A DNA stretch of 40,374 nucleotides from Methylobacter sp. GTDB taxonomy: Bacteria; Pseudomonadota; Gammaproteobacteria; Methylococcales; Methylomonadaceae. The stretch covers positions 1 through 40,374 of the forward strand of contig JALNYY010000022.1 of assembly GCA_023229605.1 (NCBI GenBank). The letters run 5' to 3'. Shown here piece after piece: positions 1 through 8,828 of this stretch. The notes under the pieces were generated by a model, which worked only from the letters and a program-made list of their open reading frames with translations, searched no databases and was not told the origin of the DNA. A program made the translations under genes and the position numbers. The number at the start of each line of letters is the position of its first letter. Position 1 is the stretch's first letter.

Positions 1-704
1 CGACCTACAGTCCAAGACCGCCGCAGCAGGCTTCATTACCGTTGCAGGTGGAAGAAGCCATACAGGCCTATGCGTCGCTGTATCCGAAACCCGAGCCGGT
101 AGCGCAGGCCCAACCGGAAGATAAGCCTCTAGGTCACGCGATCGCGCATTTGCACAATATCTATATTTTGTCCGAAACCGCGACCGGCATTATCCTGGTC
201 GATGCCCATGCCGCGCACGAACGGGTCACCTATGAGCGTTTGAAACAGCAATACCAAAGCGGAGTTGTACCCAGCCAGCCTTTATTGCTGCCGATTAAAA
301 TAAAAGTCAGTGCGGCGGAGGCGGATTTGGCCGAACAGGAACAGGCGTTTTTCGGCTCGCTGGGTTTTGAGATTAACCGTGCCGGGCCGGAAACCGTTGT
401 TCTGCGCTCAATACCGGTTCTATTGGGCAATACCGACATGGAAACCCTGATTCGCGATGTGCTGGCCGACCTGGTCGAACACGGCATGAGCCGGCGAATA
501 CAGGAAAAATCCAATGAAATATTAGCCACGGTAGCCTGTCATGGTGCGGTGCGCGCGCATCGCCGCCTGACCGTCGACGAAATGAACGCCTTGCTGCGGG
601 ATATGGAGCGAACCGAAAGAATAGGGCAGTGCAATCACGGCAGGCCCACCTGGATAGAATTATCGACCAGCGATTTGGATAAGTTCTTCTTGCGCGGGCA
701 ATAA
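1..704 (+). CDS. mutL: DNA mismatch repair protein MutL, C-terminal part
   Basis: This is the 3' end of mutL; the reading frame is open from base 3 and the ATPase domain lies outside the window. What is visible is the end of the proline-rich linker and the whole C-terminal dimerisation domain. It carries DAHAAHERVTYE, which fits the metal-binding endonuclease motif DxHAxxExxxxE, plus ACHGAVRAH and CNHGRPT, the other conserved endonuclease-domain motifs. MutL proteins with these motifs nick the new strand themselves, as in bacteria without MutH. The second motif residue is Ala here rather than the more common Gln or Met. A terminator follows directly, so mutL and miaA are probably separated transcriptionally although adjacent. 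Identification is firm; nicking activity is inferred from motifs. Confidence 0.95.
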   Translation, partial: TYSPRPPQQASLPLQVEEAIQAYASLYPKPEPVAQAQPEDKPLGHAIAHLHNIYILSETATGIILVDAHAAHERVTYERLKQQYQSGVVPSQPLLLPIKIKVSAAEADLAEQEQAFFGSLGFEINRAGPETVVLRSIPVLLGNTDMETLIRDVLADLVEHGMSRRIQEKSNEILATVACHGAVRAHRRLTVDEMNALLRDMERTERIGQCNHGRPTWIELSTSDLDKFFLRGQ

Positions 705-722
705 TGTTATCGGTACAAGGCG

Positions 723-773
723 AAAGGCAAAGGGCGAAAAGTGTTTTTTTCGCCTTTCGCCCTTTGCCTTTTT
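723..773 (+). terminator. Rho-independent terminator after mutL
   Basis: A perfect 17-bp inverted repeat (723–739 with 755–771; core GGCAAAGGGCGAAA) encloses a 15-base loop, and the T-rich end of the right arm forms a run of five T (769–773). It begins 19 bases after the mutL stop codon and is the natural mutL terminator. Confidence 0.8.
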
Positions 774-836
774 ATCCGTATTAATCTATCCAATCAGCGT
801 CATCCGTGTTCCATTTTAGTTACCATCACCTCAATT

Positions 837-1826
837 ATGAAAAACCACCCCAATCCTCCCGCCATTTTCCTGATGGGGCCTACCGCCTCAGGGAAAACCG
901 CGCTGTCCGTGCAGCTGGCCCAGGCGCTTAACGGCGAAATCATCAGCGTCGATTCCGCTCTGGTATTTAAAGGCATGGATATAGGCACGGCCAAACCGAC
1001 GTTGGATGAAAGAGGCGGCATTGCCCATCATTTGATAGACATACTCGACCCTGCCGAGTCATTTTCCACCGGGCAGTTTCGGAAACAGGCGCTGGCCTTG
1101 ATGGACGAGATAACCCGGCGCGGTAAAATCCCGGTACTGGCCGGCGGTACCATGCTGTATTTCAATGTCCTGAACAGCGGGCTCGCGGTGCTGCCCGAAG
1201 CCGACCCGGTCATCAGGGCCGGACTCGATCAGGATTTGGCCGAGCTGGGTAAAGAGGCCCTGCACCGGCGGCTGGTCGAGATCGATCCCGAGGCGGCGGC
1301 GAGAATTCATCCCAATGATCCGCAGCGCGTACAACGCGCCCTGGAAGTTTACGAAATCAGCGGCCGGCCGTTGACGTCATTTTTTACAAAAGCCCAGGCG
1401 CAGGACATCCCCTATCAAAAAATAAAACTGATTATAGCTCCGCAAGACCGGGCCATACTGCACGGCATCATCGCAAGGCGGTTTGAACAAATGCTGGAAC
1501 AGGGATTTATCGATGAAGTGGAGGCGCTTTATAAACGCGGCGATTTAACCGAGAAAATGCCGTCGATCAGAGCCGTCGGCTATCGGCAGGTATGGTCGTA
1601 TCTGCAAGGCGAATATGATCTCGAAACCATGACTGAAAAAGCCGTTGTCGCCACGCGGCAACTGGCCAAACGCCAGTTTACCTGGTTGCGCAGGGAAACC
1701 GATGCGGCAAATTTTCAGACCGGCCAACCGGAACTGTTAGCAAAAGTGTTGGCGGAAGTTAACGATAAGCTGTCGAGATTTACCCGCATCCCTGCAAGCA
1801 ATGAGCGCATGGATGCCGAAACCTGA
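837..1826 (+). CDS. miaA: tRNA dimethylallyltransferase MiaA
   Basis: MiaA transfers a dimethylallyl group to the N6 of A37 in tRNAs that read codons starting with U. The 329-residue product has the P-loop GPTASGKT at residues 14–21, the following SVDSALVFKGMDIGTAKP segment (usually SVDSAL/MVYRGMDIGTAKP), the AGGTMLYF motif and the C-terminal IRAVGYRQVW and TRQLAKRQFTWLR segments of the family. Length is close to the usual 310–320. An upstream in-frame start at 741 would place the N-terminus inside the mutL terminator and add 32 unrelated residues, so ATG 837 is chosen. In many gammaproteobacteria miaA is followed by hfq; here it is followed by a mechanosensitive channel gene. Confidence 0.95.
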   Translation: MKNHPNPPAIFLMGPTASGKTALSVQLAQALNGEIISVDSALVFKGMDIGTAKPTLDERGGIAHHLIDILDPAESFSTGQFRKQALALMDEITRRGKIPVLAGGTMLYFNVLNSGLAVLPEADPVIRAGLDQDLAELGKEALHRRLVEIDPEAAARIHPNDPQRVQRALEVYEISGRPLTSFFTKAQAQDIPYQKIKLIIAPQDRAILHGIIARRFEQMLEQGFIDEVEALYKRGDLTEKMPSIRAVGYRQVWSYLQGEYDLETMTEKAVVATRQLAKRQFTWLRRETDAANFQTGQPELLAKVLAEVNDKLSRFTRIPASNERMDAET

Positions 1827-1887
1827 TGGTATTGATGGGCATAAACCGAACGTTGCAATTTATTCGCATCCTTTTCAAGCTTCTTGC

Positions 1888-1915
1888 TTGGGAACCGGCA
1901 AAAACAGTCTACAAT
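1888..1915 (+). promoter_or_regulatory. Possible sigma-70 promoter of the mechanosensitive channel gene
   Basis: TTGGGA (1888–1893) and TACAAT (1910–1915) are separated by 16 bases and lie about 40 bases before the channel start codon. The match is moderate and was found by eye only. Confidence 0.3.
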
Positions 1916-1955
1916 ATCTTTGTATATCCATTCCCAGTTGTACTCTGCATAATCT

Positions 1956-4900
1956 ATGAAAATCATTAGTTTTTCTTTCGCTCAATCGAAGATTCTTTCC
2001 CTGCTGTTTTTATTGCTGATTATCGCCCTGGACTCAAACGAAGCCTGGGCAAAAAGCACGGCGCCGGATGCAGGGCAAAAAAACGCAACGTTTCAAATCA
2101 ATAAAGACACGCTAAAGGCTAAAATCGACGCGATTAATGCCCGAGAAGGTATTGATGAGGCAACAAAATCCAAGCTGATGTCTATTTATCAAGCGGCGGA
2201 AGACAACTGGGGAAATATCGAAAAATTTAAAGCGCAGGCTGCAGCCTTTAAGGCGGCTATCAAGCAAGCCCCGGAGCAAACCAAAAGACTGCAAAAGGAG
2301 CTTGAGCTGGCCCCGCAGAAAGCATCCAGGCAAAAACAGGAAGATTTTAGCCGGATACCCGTAGAGGAACTTGAGCAGCGGCTTATTCTTGAAAAAGGAA
2401 AGGTCAGTAATCTGGACGAGCAGATAAAAAAGCTTGAAGATGAACTTGTCACGCAAAACAGCCGTCCGCAGCTTATCCGCGAAGAAATGCTGTCCGCACA
2501 ACAAGGCTTGGAAACGACACAGAAAAAACTGGAAGCGCCAGCCGATAAAGCGAGTTCAAAGCTGGAGTTTGAAGCCCAACAGGTGCAGCTGAGAACGTTG
2601 CTTGATGCGCGGAGTGCCGAGCTGAAAATGCTCGATGCTGAAGCCATCAGCAATCCGGCCAGAGTCGAGCTGCTTAAAACTCAGCTCCAGTTGCTGGATC
2701 TGCAAAAGGCGGCGTTAAGCCCGGTTGTTACTGCAATTGAAACCCTGACTTTTGATCGACGGCAGCAGGAAGCGAAACAAATGCAGGATGCGCTCAGTCT
2801 GGCGGAAAAAGAAGTTTCCGGCAAGCATGTCCTTATCCAGGAGGCTACACGGGAAAACATTCAATACACCCGTGATTTTCAGGATATTAATACCAGGATT
2901 GAACAATACAGCGAGCAAAAAACCAGGGTTGATGCCCAGACCGTTGAAATTGAAGCCGACTTTAAAAGCGCTGAAAAGAAGATCAGTCTGGCGGGTTTAA
3001 GTCCGGCGCTGGGCAAAATTTTGCGTGAGCAGCGGCGTAATTTACCTGTTCAGGATGAGTTTGAGCAGCAATCGCAGAGCATTCAGAACGAAACCGCTCT
3101 GACCAGTCTTGCGCAGTTCAAGGTTGAAGACAAACTGAAACGGCTGCTGGATATTGATGCTGTGCTGAAGGATATGATGAGTCAGCAGGTCGATCAAGCC
3201 TTGCCCGTCGAGCAGCGCATGATGATACAGGCGGAGTTGCGGGTGTTGCTGAATACTCAGAAGGACTTGCTGAACAAGCTTGATGCGGCTTATACAACCT
3301 ATCTGCGCACTTTAGGCGACTTTGATTTCGCCAGACAGCAAATGATCACCCAGGCCGATAAATTCGCCATTTATCTGGATGAGCGTTTGTTGTGGGTGCC
3401 CAGTTCCGAGCCTATTAACCTGGGCTATATAGCCGATTTGTATCATTCCACGCAATGGCTGTTGTCGCCGTTTAACTGGATGGCGCTGATTAAAGATGCT
3501 GTCAGGCTGGTCATGCAGCATCTGTTTTTGACCTTTGTCGCGGTGCTGTTTTTTGTCGGTCTGCAGTTTTCCAAAAACTGGGCAAAGTTACAGTTGGTCG
3601 CTATTTCCGGTAAAGTTGAAAAAATATATACGGATAGCTTTTATTACACCTTAAGGGCATTGGCCTATAACTTAATTCTGGCTTTGTCGCTGCCTTTGCT
3701 TCTCGAATACATAGGCTGGTTTTTGAGCAGGAATATTCAAGTCGACGATTTCACTAAAGCCGTCGGTGAAGGATTGCAGAGTTCCGCGCTGCCGCTGTTT
3801 TTCCTGCAATTTTTTTATCGTCTGTTTGCCGGCGACGGCATAGCGCGCAAACATTTTCAATGGCAAAAAAACACCGTCGGTCTTTTGCGCAGACAGGTTG
3901 CCTGGATACGCTTTATTGCGGTGCCGGGAGTGTTTATTATCGGCGGTACCGGCGCATCGAAATTTTCGGCGCACAGCGATAGTATCGGCCGTCTGGCGCT
4001 GATTATTATCATGATTGCAATGGCCGTATTTGCGGGCCGGGTGTTAAAGCCCTCCAACGGTTTGTTGCATGGCTATCTCGACAAAAACCCTGACGGGTGG
4101 ATAGCTAAGTTGCGCTATGTCTGGTATTCGGCAGCCATTTGCATACCGCTGGTTATCATCGGATTTGCTGTCGCAGGTTATTATTTGAGCGCATTGGAGT
4201 TGCAGCAAAAACTGATTATTACCTTGCGGCTGATTTTTTCGACCATCGTCATTCATGCGCTGGTGTTTCGCTGGCTAACGCTGGTTAACCGGCAGTTGGC
4301 TATCACAAATGCCCGGCAAAAACGCAAAACTGCGGCGATGGCCGAAAAGCATTTGGCAGGATCGGAAGACCCGGTGTTGCCGGTTGACGAGCAACAAATC
4401 GATATTCCTAAAATAAACGCCCAGACCATAAAACTGTTGAATGTCTTCATCGGTTTTACGCTGGTGATCGGCTTTTGGATGATCTGGAAAAACATCCTGC
4501 CGGCCTTTTCATTTCTTGAACGCATTGTGCTTTGGCGGCATCTGGTCGTTGTCGATAACCAGGAAAGCTATCAGCCGGTCACCCTGATCAACCTGTTGTT
4601 GGCCGGGCTCTATGTTTTTATTGCGGTAGTCTCGATACGGAATTTTTCCGGGGTCATGGAATTATTGGTGTTCAGGCGCTTATCGATAGAGTCGGGCAGC
4701 CGTTATGCGGTTAACCAGCTGGCCAAATATGTGTTGTTTGCTATCGGTTTTATCAGCGTCGCAAACGAACTGGGCGGCAGTTGGTCGCAGGTGCAGTGGC
4801 TGGTTGCAGCGCTCAGCGTCGGTTTGGGTTTTGGGTTGCAGGAAATTTTCGCCAATATGGTGTCGGGTATTATCCTGCTGTTTGAGCGGCCGATACGGGT

Positions 4901-5405
4901 CGGCGATACCGTCACCATCGGTAATGTCAGCGGTAAAGTCAGCCGCATTCAAATGCGCGCGACCACGCTGATAGACTGGGATCAAAAAGAACTGATAGTG
5001 CCGAATAAAACCTTTATTACCAGTCAGTTGGTAAACTGGACTTTAAGCGATGCAATCACACGTGTGGTGATTCCTGTCGGTATTGCCTACGGTTCCGATA
5101 TTGAATTGGCGCATAAAATCATGATCGATACGGTAAGATCAACGCCGCTGGTGCTTGCAGAGCCTGAACCGAGTGTATTGATGGTCGGTTTTGGCGAGAG
5201 TTCTCTGGATTTTTCCATTCGTATTTTTGTCAGTGAACTGTCAAATAGGCTGCCGGTTACGCATGATTTACATTTTCGGCTTGAAAAAGCCTTGCGCGAG
5301 CACCGAATAGAAATTCCTTTTCCGCAACGGGACATTCATGTGCGTTCCGTAGTGCATGAAAACGGTGAGATAAGCTGCGACGTGCAGCAAATCGTCGGCG
5401 GGTAA
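1956..5405 (+). CDS. MscK/MscM-type giant mechanosensitive channel
   Basis: This 1149-residue inner-membrane protein should gate under membrane tension and release solutes on hypo-osmotic shock. A signal peptide ends near AWA at residue 32. A long Glu/Lys/Gln-rich coiled-coil periplasmic domain follows to about residue 450. Multiple membrane segments run from about 510 to 960. The C-terminal MscS domain (about 940–1149) contains the pore helix LSVGLGFGLQEIFANMVSG and the beta-domain RPIRVGDTVTIGNVSGKV. The size and layout match E. coli MscK (KefA) and MscM (YjeP), both near 1,110 residues; I cannot tell which is closer. The gene appears monocistronic. Confidence 0.9.
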   Translation: MKIISFSFAQSKILSLLFLLLIIALDSNEAWAKSTAPDAGQKNATFQINKDTLKAKIDAINAREGIDEATKSKLMSIYQAAEDNWGNIEKFKAQAAAFKAAIKQAPEQTKRLQKELELAPQKASRQKQEDFSRIPVEELEQRLILEKGKVSNLDEQIKKLEDELVTQNSRPQLIREEMLSAQQGLETTQKKLEAPADKASSKLEFEAQQVQLRTLLDARSAELKMLDAEAISNPARVELLKTQLQLLDLQKAALSPVVTAIETLTFDRRQQEAKQMQDALSLAEKEVSGKHVLIQEATRENIQYTRDFQDINTRIEQYSEQKTRVDAQTVEIEADFKSAEKKISLAGLSPALGKILREQRRNLPVQDEFEQQSQSIQNETALTSLAQFKVEDKLKRLLDIDAVLKDMMSQQVDQALPVEQRMMIQAELRVLLNTQKDLLNKLDAAYTTYLRTLGDFDFARQQMITQADKFAIYLDERLLWVPSSEPINLGYIADLYHSTQWLLSPFNWMALIKDAVRLVMQHLFLTFVAVLFFVGLQFSKNWAKLQLVAISGKVEKIYTDSFYYTLRALAYNLILALSLPLLLEYIGWFLSRNIQVDDFTKAVGEGLQSSALPLFFLQFFYRLFAGDGIARKHFQWQKNTVGLLRRQVAWIRFIAVPGVFIIGGTGASKFSAHSDSIGRLALIIIMIAMAVFAGRVLKPSNGLLHGYLDKNPDGWIAKLRYVWYSAAICIPLVIIGFAVAGYYLSALELQQKLIITLRLIFSTIVIHALVFRWLTLVNRQLAITNARQKRKTAAMAEKHLAGSEDPVLPVDEQQIDIPKINAQTIKLLNVFIGFTLVIGFWMIWKNILPAFSFLERIVLWRHLVVVDNQESYQPVTLINLLLAGLYVFIAVVSIRNFSGVMELLVFRRLSIESGSRYAVNQLAKYVLFAIGFISVANELGGSWSQVQWLVAALSVGLGFGLQEIFANMVSGIILLFERPIRVGDTVTIGNVSGKVSRIQMRATTLIDWDQKELIVPNKTFITSQLVNWTLSDAITRVVIPVGIAYGSDIELAHKIMIDTVRSTPLVLAEPEPSVLMVGFGESSLDFSIRIFVSELSNRLPVTHDLHFRLEKALREHRIEIPFPQRDIHVRSVVHENGEISCDVQQIVGG

Positions 5406-5491
5406 GGTACAACATCAAATGGGTGGAGCGTGGGAACGGGAAAATAACTGAGGTTGCGATCGATCGAACGACTGACTAAGAGGGGGCGTCC

Positions 5492-6706
5492 TTGAAAAGG
5501 ATAGTTGGATTATTTATTACCCGGTGGTTTTTGGTTTTTGTCTGGCTATCGACTTTCGGCTTTAGTCCGATGGCGTTCGCCGGGATAACAGGTCCTTTAC
5601 CGGCAATTGCTGGCGAATCCGTTACGCAACCTGCCGATATTGAAGTATTCGTGCAAGAGGGGTGCCCGCACTGCGCTAATGCGCTGGCGTTTTTACAAGC
5701 CCTTAAACGCGAACAACCCACGCTGAGCATCATCATTCATGACGTGATTCGTGAGCCCGCCGCACTGGAGAAATTACAGCACACCGCCCAAAACCAAGGT
5801 ATAAAAGCAGTCAGAGTGCCTGCTTTTCAAGTGGGCGGGCAATTGATTTTCGGTTATTCGGAAGAGGCCGGCACCGACCAACTGCTCCGCAGTGTGCTGG
5901 CTAAAGCCCGAACGCCAAAAAATCCGGATACTTCGGACAGCTGCACCATTGAGGCGCCCTTGTCCTGCGAGGCGGCGCAAGGCATCGACTTTTTCGGCCG
6001 CAGACTATCGCTGGACACGCTTGGCTTGCCTCTGTTCACGCTGGCAATAGGCCTGCTGGATGGTTTCAATCCGTGCTCTATATGGGTGTTGGTACTGATG
6101 ATTTCATTGCTTGCGCCCATGAATGACCGGCGACGGATGTTCGCTATAGCCGGAACTTTCGTCGCCGTGGAGGGTCTGGTTTATTTCATCTTCATGGCGG
6201 CCTGGCTCAACCTGTTCCTGCTGATCGGCCTATCCCGCGTTTCGGAAATCGTCATTGCAGCTATCGCCTTGCTGGCCGGTATACTTAATATCAAGGATTT
6301 CCGGTTTTACAGACAGGGCGCGTCATTATCGATTCCGGATGCGGCCAAACCCGGTATTTATGCCCGAATCCGGCAAATTCTCCAGGCGAAAAACCTTACC
6401 GGCGCGTTGATCGGGGCGGTAGTGCTGGCTGTTCTGGTGCAGATTGTCGAATTCATGTGTACCTCCGGTTTTCCCGCGCTGTACACGAGGATACTGACGC
6501 TCAAACAGCTGGACAGCATCAGTTATTACGGCTATTTGCTGCTGTACAATCTGGCCTATATGTTCGATGACGTCATTATTTTAGCCATCGGCATCATCAC
6601 GCTGAGCCAGCGTCGGCTCCAGGAAAAGGAAGGGCGGCTGCTTAAATTAATCAGCGGCTTGGCGATGGTGGGGATTGGCGTCTATCTGTTGTTGAAGCCC
6701 GCCTGA
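5492..6706 (+). CDS. Thioredoxin-fold protein fused to a DsbD/CcdA-like membrane domain
   Basis: The 404-residue product starts at TTG 5492 behind a GGGGGC-type ribosome site. A signal peptide ends near MAFA (residue 30). Residues 48–140 form a glutaredoxin/thioredoxin-like domain with the redox pair CPHC (C58, C61) and the cis-proline loop RVPAF (P110). From about residue 178 there are six or so membrane segments. These contain GFNPCS (C195) and MCTSGFP (C323), the positions of the membrane cysteine pair in DsbD/CcdA proteins. It probably carries electrons across the inner membrane to a periplasmic thiol substrate using its own attached thioredoxin domain. The substrate is unknown. Two extra cysteines (C151, C159) lie in the linker. 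Confidence 0.8.
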   Translation: MKRIVGLFITRWFLVFVWLSTFGFSPMAFAGITGPLPAIAGESVTQPADIEVFVQEGCPHCANALAFLQALKREQPTLSIIIHDVIREPAALEKLQHTAQNQGIKAVRVPAFQVGGQLIFGYSEEAGTDQLLRSVLAKARTPKNPDTSDSCTIEAPLSCEAAQGIDFFGRRLSLDTLGLPLFTLAIGLLDGFNPCSIWVLVLMISLLAPMNDRRRMFAIAGTFVAVEGLVYFIFMAAWLNLFLLIGLSRVSEIVIAAIALLAGILNIKDFRFYRQGASLSIPDAAKPGIYARIRQILQAKNLTGALIGAVVLAVLVQIVEFMCTSGFPALYTRILTLKQLDSISYYGYLLLYNLAYMFDDVIILAIGIITLSQRRLQEKEGRLLKLISGLAMVGIGVYLLLKPA

Positions 6707-6720
6707 GCTGTTATAAGATC

Positions 6721-7143
6721 ATGAACATGCCCCACTGGGAACATTTCGAACACGAAGCGGACATCGGCATACGCGGCATTGCGCCTACGCTTGAGCAGGC
6801 GTTCGAACAAGCCGCCGTCGCGATGACTGCGGTGGTGACCGATCCCGAGCTGGTTTCGGATTCCACAGCCGTGCCGATAGAATGCGATGCGCCCGACACG
6901 GAACTGCTGTTGGTCAGCTGGATCAATGAGCTGGTTTATGAAATGTCCGCGCACGGCTGGTTGTTCAATCGTTACCGGGTCGTTATCGATAACGGCAAAT
7001 TATCGGCGACCGCCTTTGGCGTAGCCGTTGACCGGCAAAAACATCAGCCTGCCGTGGAAATCAAAGGCGCCACTTTCACCGGTCTGCATGTCTATCAGCA
7101 AGCTGACGGTATGTGGGTTGCCCAATGCGTTGTCGATGTTTAG
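6721..7143 (+). CDS. Archease
   Basis: Archease speeds the guanylylation and turnover of the RNA ligase RtcB. The 140-residue product shows the family signature HEADIGIRG near the N-terminus (residues 11–19, including the metal-binding Asp14), the LLVSWINELVY helix and the C-terminal beta strand ending in VVDV. The start is ATG 6721, with a second ATG two codons later; no strong ribosome site is visible. It precedes rtcB on the same strand, as expected for functional partners, but an inverted-repeat element lies in the gap. The stop codon TAG overlaps the end of that element. Confidence 0.93.
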   Translation: MNMPHWEHFEHEADIGIRGIAPTLEQAFEQAAVAMTAVVTDPELVSDSTAVPIECDAPDTELLLVSWINELVYEMSAHGWLFNRYRVVIDNGKLSATAFGVAVDRQKHQPAVEIKGATFTGLHVYQQADGMWVAQCVVDV

Positions 7144-7380
7144 GATACGGTCATTAATAACTTCCTGATATGGATCGGATAAAATTTTTCCGTTCGTCCT
7201 GAGCTTGTCGAAGGGTGAGCGGAAAAATTTAGGCCTACCGCGTCAAGCCGATCATGTTTCGACAAGGCTCTCCTGAGCGCAGCCGAAGCCTGTCATGAGT
7301 TTATCGAATGAGGCTCGGCACGAACGGCTTGACGAATGAAAATAGTGGTTACCGGGAAGTTATTTTTAGCCAAATCCTTA
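7140..7380 (+). repeat. MITE-like inverted-repeat element, copy 1
   Basis: This 241-base element is bounded by TTA on both sides. Its ends are imperfect inverted repeats of about 28 bases: the left end reads GGATACGGTCATTAATAACT and the right end, read on the opposite strand, GGATTTGGCTAAAAATAACT. It has no coding capacity. The middle holds two opposed REP-like units with the cores CGTTCGTCCTGAGCTTGTCG and CGACAAGG...CACGAACGG. The first 74 bases and last 29 bases match copy 2 at 19232–19365 with only a few differences. It ends immediately before the rtcB ribosome site. Confidence 0.75.
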
Positions 7381-7393
7381 GAGGAGAGTGTCA

Positions 7394-8824
7394 ATGGATA
7401 CCGGCCAATTTATACAACGGGACGAAACCTGCTGGGAAATCCAGCCTAAAGGGGCCATGCGCGTTCCGGCGATTATTTATGCCGACGCGCAATTACTGCA
7501 GGACATGGACCAGAAAGTTTACGAGCAGATCACCAATGTCGCGACCTTGCCGGGCATTGTTGAGGCCGCCTACGCCATGCCCGACGCACACTGGGGCTAC
7601 GGTTTTCCGATCGGCGGCGTCGCCGCTTTCGATCCCGATCAGGGCGGTGTGGTATCGGCAGGAGGCGTCGGTTTCGATATTTCCTGCGGCGTCCGCACCT
7701 TGCATACCGGCCTGAACATGGACCAGCTGCAGCCGCACAAACAGGCGCTGGCCGATGCGTTATACCGCACGGTTCCCGCCGGTGTCGGCAGCAGAGGCAA
7801 GATACACTTGAACCATGAACGCATGCACGGCATGTTGACAGGCGGCGCACAATGGGCGCTCGAACAGGGATTTGGCGAACAGCGGGATCTGGAACGCATC
7901 GAAGAACACGGCTGCATGGCCGGCGCCGAACCGCACTACGTTTCCCCCAGGGCCAGGGAGCGGCAGAAAGATGAAATGGGCACCCTGGGTTCCGGCAATC
8001 ATTATCTTGAAGTGCAGCGGGTCGCGGAGATTTTTGACCATACCGTCGCCAAGACTTTCGGCTTGCGAGTCGATGATGTTGTGATCAGCATACACTGCGG
8101 TTCCAGAGGCCTGGGTCACCAGATCGGCACCGAGTTCCTGAAAGACATGGCAATGTCGGCGGCACAGCATGGAATTGTGTTGCCGGACAGGGAGCTGGCC
8201 TGTGCGCCGCTAAATTCGCCTTTAGGAAAGCAATACCTGGGCGCGATGCGGGCCGCCATAAATTGCGCATTGGCCAATCGCCAGATTATCACCCATCTGA
8301 CCCGGCAGGCTGTCGAAACGGTGTTTCCAGGCATCCACCTCGGTTTGCTGTACGATGTCTCGCACAACACCTGCAAGTTGGAACAGCACACGATAGCCGG
8401 CCGAAAGAAATCGCTGTACGTGCATCGTAAAGGCGCAACCCGGGCTTTCGGCCCCGGCCATCCCGATTTGCCTGACGTGTTCAAAGACACCGGCCAACCG
8501 GTGCTGATCGGCGGCTCCATGGGCACCAGTTCTTATGTATTGTGCGGTGTCAAAGAAAGTGAACAGCGCGCGTTCAGTTCGGCCTGTCACGGTGCGGGGC
8601 GGGCGATGAGCCGCACGCAAGCCACCAAGCAATGGCAGGGCAGAGCGCTGGTCGATGAACTGGCGGCCAAAGGCATTATTATCCGCAGCCCGTCGATGCG
8701 CGGCGTCGCCGAAGAAGCGCCCTTGGCTTACAAAGATGTCAGTGCGGTGGTGGATATTGCCGACCGGGCCGGTCTGGCCCGGAAAGTCGCCAGACTGGAG
8801 CCGGTGATTTGTATTAAAGGCTAA
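7394..8824 (+). CDS. rtcB: RNA-splicing ligase RtcB
   Basis: RtcB joins RNA 2',3'-cyclic phosphate (or 3'-phosphate) ends to 5'-OH ends in a GTP- and Mn-dependent reaction, repairing or splicing RNA. The 476-residue product contains every active-site position of the family: D95 and C98 in GFDISCGVR, N202, H203 and E206 in GSGNHYLEVQ, H234 in IHCGSRGLGHQ, H324 in VSHNTCKLE and the guanylylated histidine H399 in ACHGAGRAMSR. ATG 7394 is chosen over GTG 7388 because GAGGAG (7381–7386) is correctly spaced for it. Archease lies upstream on the same strand and the DUF72 gene starts 4 bases after the stop. No rtcA or rtcR is visible. Confidence 0.95.
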   Translation: MDTGQFIQRDETCWEIQPKGAMRVPAIIYADAQLLQDMDQKVYEQITNVATLPGIVEAAYAMPDAHWGYGFPIGGVAAFDPDQGGVVSAGGVGFDISCGVRTLHTGLNMDQLQPHKQALADALYRTVPAGVGSRGKIHLNHERMHGMLTGGAQWALEQGFGEQRDLERIEEHGCMAGAEPHYVSPRARERQKDEMGTLGSGNHYLEVQRVAEIFDHTVAKTFGLRVDDVVISIHCGSRGLGHQIGTEFLKDMAMSAAQHGIVLPDRELACAPLNSPLGKQYLGAMRAAINCALANRQIITHLTRQAVETVFPGIHLGLLYDVSHNTCKLEQHTIAGRKKSLYVHRKGATRAFGPGHPDLPDVFKDTGQPVLIGGSMGTSSYVLCGVKESEQRAFSSACHGAGRAMSRTQATKQWQGRALVDELAAKGIIIRSPSMRGVAEEAPLAYKDVSAVVDIADRAGLARKVARLEPVICIKG

Positions 8825-8828
8825 AGTA

